Shown here piece by piece: positions 1-4,565 of a stretch of 12,441 nucleotides of DNA; position 1 is the first letter of the stretch, and each line of letters starts with the position of its first letter. Under the pieces are notes generated by a model that saw only the letters and a program-made list of their open reading frames with translations, was not told where the DNA came from and searched no databases. The DNA comes from Verrucomicrobiota bacterium (GTDB taxonomy: Bacteria; Verrucomicrobiota; Verrucomicrobiia; Limisphaerales; UBA11358). Both the position numbers and the translations under genes were made by a program. The stretch spans positions 1 through 12,441 of the forward strand of contig JAMFSG010000061.1 of NCBI GenBank assembly GCA_026225155.1, read 5' to 3'.

Positions 1-1009
1 CCATGCGGTAGGGTTGGAAGACGTAACTACGGATCTGGTTGCCCCAGGAGATGCTGCCTTTATCGCCGTAGAAACGTTCCATCTCGCTCTTGGCCTCGTC
101 GAGCTTGAGGGCGTAGAGCTTGGAGATGAGCATCTGCATGGCGGTGGCGCGATTCTGATGCTGCGAACGCTGCGTTTGCGAGGCCACGACCAAACCGGTG
201 GGAATGTGCGTGATGCGCACGGCGGTTTCCACCTTGTTGACGTTCTGGCCGCCTTTGCCGCCGGAACGGTAGGTATCGCGCCGGATCTCGACCTTGGGGA
301 TGACGATGTCGGTCTCCAGGAGGTCGGTGAGTTCGGCGACGATGTCCACGCTGGAAAAGCTGGTGTGACGGCGTTTGTTGGAATCGAACGGCGAAATGCG
401 GACGAGGCGATGTACGCCGCGTTCTGCCTTGCAAAAGCCGTAGGCGTTTTCGCCTTCGATGCGGAAGGTGACGCTTTTGAGGCCGGCGGTATCGCCTTGG
501 AGGGCATCGGTGACTTCCCATTTCCAGCCGCGCGAATCAAACCAGCGGCCATACATGCGCGACAGCATTTCCGCCCAATCCTGCGATTCCGTTCCGCCCG
601 CGCCGGAATTGATCGTGAAGATGCAATTGCATTTGTCGTGCGGGCCCTCAAAAAAGTTTTTAGCTCGAACGTATCGAGATCGGCGAGAACTTTTTTGACG
701 TCCGCCGTCATCTCGGTTTCGAGCTGCAACTGCATCGCTTCCGGTTCGGCGGCGGCGAGTTCGAGCATGACTTGCAGATCTTCAGTCTGTTTGCCGAGGC
801 GCGCGAGCGGATCGAGTTTGCCGCGGATGTCGTTCGTTTCGTTGATGACTTTTTGCGCGGCTTCCTGGTTGTTCCAAAAAGTTTCGCCGGTCATCTGGGA
901 TTCCAGCTCGGCGAGGCGTTGGTTCAATTTGGCGACGTCAAAGAAACCTCCGCAAGTGCGTGATCTTGTCGGCGGCGGTCGAAATTTGCGGGCGAACGAT
1001 GTCGAACAT
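1..1009 (-). CDS. prfB: Peptide chain release factor 2 (RF2), 3' end outside window
   Basis: RF2 recognises UGA/UAA stop codons and triggers peptidyl-tRNA hydrolysis on the ribosome. Read on the minus strand, the ATG at 1009 gives a short opening (MFDIVRPQIS...) that ends at an in-frame UGA (940-938). A +1 shift then continues into DVAKLNQRLAELESQMTGE, the usual RF2 helical domain. Further on come the conserved segments GAGGTESQDWAEML, the peptidyl-transferase loop SGGKGGQNVNK with the catalytic GGQ, and the C-terminal stretch WGNQIRSYVFQPYRM at the window edge. Roughly the last 25-35 residues are missing. A second frame break lies at the run of six T at 655-650. The upstream frame reads FELKTFLRAR, whereas the family-like continuation FFEGPHDKCNCIFTINSGAGG is in the -1 frame. 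The upstream frame stays open to the window edge but encodes no RF2-like sequence there. No Shine-Dalgarno motif precedes the start. Identity is near certain; whether the gene is intact is not. Confidence 0.95.
937..951 (-). promoter_or_regulatory. RF2 +1 programmed frameshift site
   Basis: On the minus strand the sequence is GGAGG (951-947), TTT, CTT (943-941), TGA (940-938), C. This matches the known bacterial prfB recoding signal: an SD-like element three nucleotides before the slippery CUU codon, then UGA followed by C. The UGA is codon 24, close to the codon 26 position in E. coli. Slippage of one base puts GAC in frame and restores the RF2 reading frame. In the known mechanism, low RF2 stalls termination at this UGA and favours the shift, so RF2 controls its own synthesis. 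The elements are seen directly; function is inferred from the family. Confidence 0.93.
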
Positions 1010-1029
1010 CGGGGCAGAATACAGGAGAC

Positions 1030-1049
1030 GGAATTCAGAATCCAGAATG
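1030..1049. repeat. Short direct-repeat-like intergenic segment
   Basis: Just upstream of the prfB start, the plus strand holds two near-repeats of a CAGAATCC-like unit (cagaatcc followed by cagaatgg) after GAATTC. Short repeats of this look recur, from memory, between genes in many environmental bacterial genomes; a genome-wide search would be needed to confirm that here. It sits in the prfB 5' leader and contains no obvious ribosome binding site. Confidence 0.3.
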
Positions 1050-1076
1050 GTTTTGGCTATAAATGAAACATTTAAA

Positions 1077-1160
1077 CTCACACAGAGGCACGGAGAACAC
1101 TGAGATAAAAAATAATGGCCGTGCGCCAGCACCTCTGTGTTCTCTGTGCCTCTGTGTGAG
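1077..1160. repeat. Long inverted repeat between DUF2007-like gene and prfB
   Basis: The left arm 1077-1104 and the right arm 1133-1160 are reverse complements at 26 of 28 positions, separated by 28 nt. The core of each arm is of the CACAGAGGCAC(A/G)GAGAACAC type. From memory this is a dispersed intergenic repeat that produces spurious small ORFs (SHRGTENTE or CLCVS-like peptides) in many environmental genomes. The outer end abuts the stop codon of the upstream gene (1163-1161). The RNA hairpin could therefore separate or stabilise transcripts, but no clear T tract follows on the minus strand, so it is not a standard intrinsic terminator. Confidence 0.8.
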
Positions 1161-1370
1161 TCAGAGCTCGTCTCCGCGTTCGGTGAAAAATAATTGGTGC
1201 GCGCGGTCGAAATCCGCTTCGGGCACAAGCACGTTTGCGAGCCGGTTCAAATCGCCGTCGTCCGGCGCGGCGGGATCAACGAATTCCTGCGTGGCGGCGA
1301 TGCCGTGTTTTTCCAGCATCACGACGAGCAACTCCGTTTTGACGACCGGACCGGTGAAGAAAAGTTTCAC
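1161..1370 (-). CDS. Small DUF2007-like protein (putative signal-transducing domain)
   Basis: The 69-residue product begins MKLFFTGPVVKTELLVVMLEKHGIAA and ends with VLVPEADFDRAHQLFFTERGDEL. This is the layout of DUF2007 proteins: an opening beta strand, a helix that scans for 'another form of the information' (KTELLVVMLEKHGI), a short variable middle with acidic residues, and a closing strand-helix with the V.V...D...A..L pattern. The fold is ferredoxin-like; the biochemical role of the family is not established. The start is GTG (1370-1368), with no convincing Shine-Dalgarno sequence upstream. The gene lies between the prepilin pair and prfB on the same strand, and the long inverted repeat begins directly after its stop. 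No membrane segment or signal peptide is visible. Assignment rests on pattern resemblance, so it is moderate. Confidence 0.7.
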   Translation of the reverse strand: MKLFFTGPVVKTELLVVMLEKHGIAATQEFVDPAAPDDGDLNRLANVLVPEADFDRAHQLFFTERGDEL

Positions 1371-1382
1371 GCGCGGATTTTA

Positions 1383-1412
1383 GCCACAGATGGGCACGGA
1401 TGAAACACAGAT
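1383..1412. repeat. Short dispersed-type repeat
   Basis: The plus strand reads CCACAGATGGGCACGGATG followed by AAACACAGAT, a close relative of the CACAGAGGCAC repeat at 1077-1160 but with GAT replacing GAG. From memory, both types occur as dispersed intergenic repeats in environmental bacterial genomes. It lies between the DUF2007-like gene and the broken end of the prepilin gene. Copy number in the genome cannot be judged from the window. Confidence 0.45.
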
Positions 1413-1419
1413 CATGGAA

Positions 1420-1440
1420 TTGCGAGGCGGTTTGTCGCAA
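1420..1440 (-). terminator. Possible weak terminator hairpin after prepilin pair
   Basis: TTGCGA and TCGCAA (6 bp stem, 9 nt loop) form a hairpin 8 nt past the restored stop codon of the downstream prepilin gene (TAA at 1450-1448). There is no T tract behind it, so it is at best a weak or Rho-assisted end, or an RNA-stabilising stem. Confidence 0.25.
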
Positions 1441-1447
1441 GGCCAGT

Positions 1448-1578
1448 TTATTGAATGGTTTGCATCAACCCGTTTCGACTTAATTGCTGGACGCTGCCAT
1501 CGCCTAAAGCGACATTGCCATAACCAATTTTGCTTTTTGAAAACCAACCGATTTTTGTCTCACTGACATGGCGCGTGC
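1448..1578 (-). pseudogene. Out-of-frame C-terminal remnant of the downstream prepilin-like gene
   Basis: Past a one-base frame break near 1578-1577, the minus strand in the next frame reads TRHVSETKIGWFSKSKIGYG then NVALGDGSVQQLSRNGLMQTIQ and a TAA stop at 1450-1448. The sister gene upstream ends with ARHNHAGNIGLTDGSVQQLS, so the shared RH and DGSVQQLS blocks show that this is the natural C-terminus of the gene at 1504-2109. It is lost from the uninterrupted reading frame. One lost base in the GACGCACGCGCC stretch explains the shift; sequencing error is an equal possibility. Confidence 0.75.
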
Positions 1579-2109
1579 GTCCCATGCGAATGGCGAATTG
1601 GAACTAATTTCGGCCACACCGGATTTTATCGGCGAACCGTTGAGCAGAAAATTATCATCGCCAGCAATCAATAAATTCTGATCCGCATCATTGGTCGCAT
1701 CTAATCCGACGAAGTAACTCACATTTTTGGCGGAGAAATCATTTTCAAAATTTGTCGCGTATGAATGCGATTTGTCTTCAGGGCACAATAAAATTCTCGG
1801 CGTGCTCAATTCGTTGGACATGACTTGAAAAACTATGGCTGCATTTCCGGCGGTAGCCAATTCCATCGCACCGCCATTGGTGACGGAAACGAACGTCGGA
1901 TATTTATTATCGTTGTCACCTTCCCAAATGCGGAACGCGAGGCCGACTTGTTTTAGATTATTGACGCAATTGATCCGTTGGCGTCCCGAATGCGCAGGAC
2001 GAAGTGCCGGCAAAATCATTGCTGCCAAAATGGCAACAATAGCGACGATGACCAAAACTTCAAAAACATTCATCGCCTGGTTTTTTCGTTTGGAAATCTG
2101 AATTTTCAT
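1504..2109 (-). CDS. Prepilin-like protein, frameshifted near its C-terminus
   Basis: The open frame gives 201 residues. A 12-residue basic leader (MKIQISKRKNQA) is followed by MNVFEVLVIVAIVAILAAMILPAL, a type IV prepilin/pseudopilin N-terminal segment with the conserved Glu at mature position 5. Position -1 is Ala rather than the usual Gly. Next come the shared RINCVNNLKQVGLAFRIWEG block, a globular part with ILLCPEDKSHSYATNF, and NVSYFVGLDA. Such proteins are processed by a prepilin peptidase and anchored in the inner membrane; the specific role of this PVC-type family is unknown. After FAWDAR the frame departs from the sister gene and ends AMSVRQKSVGFQKAKLVMAMSL, an artificial tail. The start ATG overlaps the stop of the upstream sister gene by 4 bases (ATGA, 2109-2106), so the two are translationally coupled. 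Family assignment is strong; integrity is doubtful. Confidence 0.85.
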   Translation of the reverse strand: MKIQISKRKNQAMNVFEVLVIVAIVAILAAMILPALRPAHSGRQRINCVNNLKQVGLAFRIWEGDNDNKYPTFVSVTNGGAMELATAGNAAIVFQVMSNELSTPRILLCPEDKSHSYATNFENDFSAKNVSYFVGLDATNDADQNLLIAGDDNFLLNGSPIKSGVAEISSNSPFAWDARAMSVRQKSVGFQKAKLVMAMSL

Positions 2110-2771
2110 GGGATCAAAATGCGGTTGGTGGAATTTGAAATCGCCTCGCGGAATCCGTTTTGGCTCAATTGCTGGACGCTGCCGTCAGTCAAACCGATGT
2201 TGCCAGCGTGATTATGGCGCGCGACGGACCACGCAATCGGCGTGTTGTTGGAAAATTCCAGCAAGCCGGATTTTACGGGCACACCGCCGATTTCAAAATT
2301 ATCGTCGCCGGACAAAAGCATTAGCGGATTGCTTTCGTTGGCATCCAAGCCGACGAAGTAGCTGACGTTTTGATTATTGAAGCCAGTTGAAAAATTGGTG
2401 GCGATAAAATGATTCTCATCCGCCGGACATATTAAAATCTTCGGCGTGCTTAACTCGTTCGACATAACCTGATAATTTAGAAACGCCAGATTTTGAAATG
2501 GGCTACCGTTGGTAAAAATTTCCATCGTGCCGCCATTGGTCATGGAAACGTCCATTGGATATTTATCGCCGTGATCACCTTCCCAAATTCGATAGGCAAG
2601 ACCGATTTGTTTGAGGTTGTTGACGCAAGAAATACGTTTAGCTTTTCGCCCAGACGTATGTGAGCCGGTCGATAATAGGACTAAAGCAAGAATGAAAAAC
2701 ACAAAAATTACGGCCAACACTTCAATTAACGTCCGCGCGCGGTTTCTTTGATTTGAGAAACGTAGTTTCAT
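2106..2771 (-). CDS. Prepilin-like protein with H-x9-DG C-terminal motif
   Basis: This start gives 221 residues. A 12-residue leader (MKLRFSNQRNRA) precedes RTLIEVLAVIFVFFILALVLL, a prepilin N-terminal cleavage site plus hydrophobic helix with Glu at mature position 5 and Ala at -1. The globular part has KRISCVNNLKQIGLAYRIWEG, ILICPADENHFIATNF and NVSYFVGLDA. It ends with RHNHAGNIGLTDGSVQQLS, in which a His is followed by nine residues and DG, the H-x9-DG signature of prepilin-like proteins common in planctomycetes and verrucomicrobia. The frame extends upstream to a GTG at 2840, but the ATG at 2771 is preferred because it gives a leader of exactly the same length as the sister gene. The protein is probably an inner-membrane-anchored, surface- or secretion-related pseudopilin; no pilus or type II secretion genes lie nearby. 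The two genes are a tandem duplication that has diverged. Confidence 0.88.
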   Translation of the reverse strand: MKLRFSNQRNRARTLIEVLAVIFVFFILALVLLSTGSHTSGRKAKRISCVNNLKQIGLAYRIWEGDHGDKYPMDVSMTNGGTMEIFTNGSPFQNLAFLNYQVMSNELSTPKILICPADENHFIATNFSTGFNNQNVSYFVGLDANESNPLMLLSGDDNFEIGGVPVKSGLLEFSNNTPIAWSVARHNHAGNIGLTDGSVQQLSQNGFREAISNSTNRILIP

Positions 2772-2840
2772 GGAATTAAAGTTAGCATCGGCAATGCCAG
2801 CGTGATTTGCCAATGAATTTGCATTTTCCATTTTCAGCAC

Positions 2841-2877
2841 GCGTGAAGTTCACGCATTCGGCGCGAATTTTTCACGC
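2841..2877. promoter_or_regulatory. Palindrome with extra half-site upstream of the prepilin pair
   Basis: GCGTGAA-G-TTCACGC (2841-2855) is a perfect 7+1+7 palindrome, and a third copy of the half-site TTCACGC sits at 2871-2877. It lies 70 nt upstream of the preferred prepilin start, where an operator or the foot of a leader hairpin could be. No regulator is encoded nearby. The symmetry is seen; the regulatory role is a guess. Confidence 0.35.
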
Positions 2878-2894
2878 GCGGTAATTTTTTTGAC

Positions 2895-2976
2895 TCATTC
2901 TCATTCTCGTCCTCATCCTCATCGTCAGCCCCGAACAAAATTGAGGATGAAGGACGAGGATGACGATGAGGATGAT
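2895..2976. repeat. Low-complexity inverted repeat (CTCATC / GATGAG units)
   Basis: The left side (about 2895-2926) is built of TCATTC, TCATCC and TCGTCC units. The right side (about 2942-2975) is built of GAGGATGA and GACGATGA units. A perfect 15 bp stem pairs 2913-2927 with 2961-2975 around a 33 nt loop, and other registers also pair. It stands in the divergent intergenic region between the prepilin pair and nusA. There is no coding evidence for it. Confidence 0.65.
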
Positions 2977-3056
2977 TTTGAAAGAATTACGGCTCGACAG
3001 AGTCTCGCCTCACCGTGTGATTTATTCAGCCAACCCAAACGCGGCGGCGTTTGCAC

Positions 3057-3085
3057 TTGACGGATGGTGTTTGAAACTTTAGCCT
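3057..3085 (+). promoter_or_regulatory. Candidate sigma-70 promoter of the nusA operon
   Basis: TTGACG (3057-3062) followed by a 17 nt spacer and TAGCCT (3080-3085) fits a -35/-10 pair with a good -35 and a weak -10. Transcription would start near 3092, giving a leader of about 110 nt that includes the hairpin at 3128-3160. TTGAAA at 3071-3076 is an alternative -35. No other good pair was found between the prepilin genes and nusA. Confidence 0.35.
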
Positions 3086-3127
3086 CTACAAACTAAAGCG
3101 GTGTTATGGCTGGCTGGCCAGCGTGCG

Positions 3128-3160
3128 AAAGTCGGAGACAAAGGTCTTTCCGACTTTTTT
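3128..3160 (+). terminator. Intrinsic terminator / putative attenuator in the nusA leader
   Basis: AAAGTCGGA (3128-3136) pairs perfectly with TCCGACTTT (3149-3157), an additional GAC/GTC stem sits inside the loop, and the 3' arm runs into six T (3155-3160). This is the standard form of a Rho-independent terminator. It lies downstream of the candidate promoter and 41 nt before the nusA start, not after a gene on this strand. A small palindrome GCTGGCCAGC (3113-3122) precedes it. The simplest reading is premature termination that tunes expression of the operon. Autogenous control of nusA is known in E. coli, so a NusA-sensitive attenuator is a reasonable inference. Confidence 0.7.
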
Positions 3161-3201
3161 GTTCGCCGGATGCAGCGATGACGGTTGCCGCAATGTGCGT
3201 T

Positions 3202-4467
3202 ATGAATGCTGATTTTTTAGCCGGTCTGGAATTTTGGGAACGCGAAAAAGGCGTCAGTCGTGAGGTTCTCATGGCTGCCGTCCAGGAAGCGTTGTTGCAA
3301 GCCGCGAAGAAAGCGGTCGGCCCGGCGCGCGAACTCCGCGTGGACATGGACGCCAAATCCGGCGACATCAAGGCCTTCGCCAAATTGATCGTGGCAGACA
3401 AAGTCATTTCGCAGCATGACCAGATTTCAGTTTTTGACGCGCGCCGCATCAAGGCGGATGCAAAAGTCGGCGATGAGATTGAAAAAGAAGTGACGCCCAC
3501 CGGTTTCGGCCGCGTCGCCGCGCAATACGCCAAACAGGCGTTGATGCAAAAAGTCCGGCAGGCGGAAAAAGCATTGCTGTTGACGGAATTTAAGGATCGC
3601 GTCGGCGACATCATCAGCGGCACGGTGCGTCGTTTTGACCGTTCGGATGTGATTTTGGATCTCGGCAAATACGAAGCGTTGATGCCGAACAAAGAACGCG
3701 TGCCGACGGAAGAATATCAGGTTGGCGAACGCATCCGTTGCTACGTCAAGGCCGTGCAGGAAGGTCCGCACGGGCCGGAAATTATTTTATCTCGCGCCGA
3801 TCCACGTTTCATCATCAAGCTTTTTTCCGTGGAAGTTTCGGAAATCAGCGATGGCACGATCGAGATCAAAGGCATCGCTCGCGAACCCGGTTTTCGCACG
3901 AAGATGGCGGTTTATTCGCGCGATCCAAAAGTGGATCCGGTCGGCGCTTGCGTCGGCATGCGCGGCCAGCGCGTGAAAAATATCGTCCGTGAATTGAACA
4001 ACGAAAAAGTGGACGTGATTCCGTGGTCGGCAGACATCAAGGCGTTCGTCACAAAGGCGCTGGAACCGGCGCAGTTGAAAAGCATCGAGTTGCAAGAAAA
4101 AGGCAAGCGCGTCAAAATTTTGGTGGCGGAAGACCAGTTGTCACTAGCGATCGGCAAGCGCGGCCAGAACGCGCGGTTGACCGCGCGGTTGACCGGCTGG
4201 GAAGTGGACATTGACGCCGAGCAGATCGTCACGAAAGGTTTTGACGAAAAAGTTGCGGAAGCCGTCGCGCAGATCGCCGCGATTCCGGGAATCACCCGCG
4301 AACAAGCCGACGCGCTCGTCCATGCCGGTTTGACGCGTCTGGAAGATTTGTTGTCGGCCGAAGCCAGCGACATTTCGGACATTCCGAATGTCGGCGAAAA
4401 CGCGGCGGCCATTTTGGAAGCTGCGCACGCCGAAGCTGGCAGACGTTCGTTGACGGTGAAAAGTTGA
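3202..4467 (+). CDS. nusA: Transcription termination/antitermination factor NusA
   Basis: NusA binds RNA polymerase and nascent RNA, and modulates pausing, hairpin termination and antitermination. From the ATG at 3202 the product has 421 residues. The N-terminal polymerase-binding domain runs to about residue 130 (MNADFLAGLEFWEREKGVSR...). The S1 domain (VGDIISGTVRRFDRSDVILDL) covers about 134-199, KH1 carries GMRGQRVKNIVREL near 252-265, and KH2 carries IGKRGQNARLTARLTGWEVDI near 317-337. One C-terminal helix-hairpin-helix-like region (IPGITREQADALVHAGLTRLEDL) follows, so the second acidic repeat of E. coli NusA is absent. The frame is open back to an ATG at 3106, but those 32 extra codons run through the terminator hairpin and look unlike NusA. 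MNADFLAGLEFWE fits the family start. No Shine-Dalgarno motif is visible. The usual upstream partner rimP is not present. It heads the operon with infB, 98 nt apart. Confidence 0.96.
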   Translation: MNADFLAGLEFWEREKGVSREVLMAAVQEALLQAAKKAVGPARELRVDMDAKSGDIKAFAKLIVADKVISQHDQISVFDARRIKADAKVGDEIEKEVTPTGFGRVAAQYAKQALMQKVRQAEKALLLTEFKDRVGDIISGTVRRFDRSDVILDLGKYEALMPNKERVPTEEYQVGERIRCYVKAVQEGPHGPEIILSRADPRFIIKLFSVEVSEISDGTIEIKGIAREPGFRTKMAVYSRDPKVDPVGACVGMRGQRVKNIVRELNNEKVDVIPWSADIKAFVTKALEPAQLKSIELQEKGKRVKILVAEDQLSLAIGKRGQNARLTARLTGWEVDIDAEQIVTKGFDEKVAEAVAQIAAIPGITREQADALVHAGLTRLEDLLSAEASDISDIPNVGENAAAILEAAHAEAGRRSLTVKS

Positions 4468-4565
4468 GTTGAGATTTATGACGCCGACCGGAAACATTTT
4501 TGTCTGCGCGCTTTGAGCCATGAAGGCTGATTGCACATTTCGGTTGGTGTCCGTGAAAAAAATTT

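Noticed and set aside
14..1066. 350-codon plus-strand open frame opposite prfB
   Set aside because: It is antisense to a clearly conserved RF2 coding sequence, has no recognisable domain and runs through the intergenic region; high GC codon bias explains the openness.
938..1228. 96-codon minus-strand frame ending at the prfB UGA
   Set aside because: Only its last 23 codons are real (the RF2 N-terminus); the rest is translation through the inverted repeat and the DUF2007-like gene in another frame.
1063..1383. Plus-strand small frame beginning MKHLNSHRGTENTE
   Set aside because: It translates the intergenic repeat and the antisense of the DUF2007-like gene; peptides of this kind are common annotation artefacts.
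2772..2840. GTG start extending the upstream prepilin by 23 residues
   Set aside because: It would give an unusually long leader; the ATG at 2771 gives the same 12-residue leader as the tandem sister.
3090..3165. tRNA or other structured small RNA gene in the nusA leader (E. coli has metY there)
   Set aside because: No acceptor/T-loop pairing or GTTCRA-type T-loop could be fitted; only the terminator hairpin and a short palindrome are supported.
3106..3201. Upstream ATG extending NusA by 32 residues
   Set aside because: The extension crosses the terminator hairpin, is Cys/Arg/Ser rich and unlike NusA; MNADFLAGLEFWE at 3202 matches the family start.
4468..4565. Small gene (ylxR-like) between nusA and infB
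   Set aside because: The only start codons lead into frames overlapping infB with no family resemblance; the gap is too short for YlxR.
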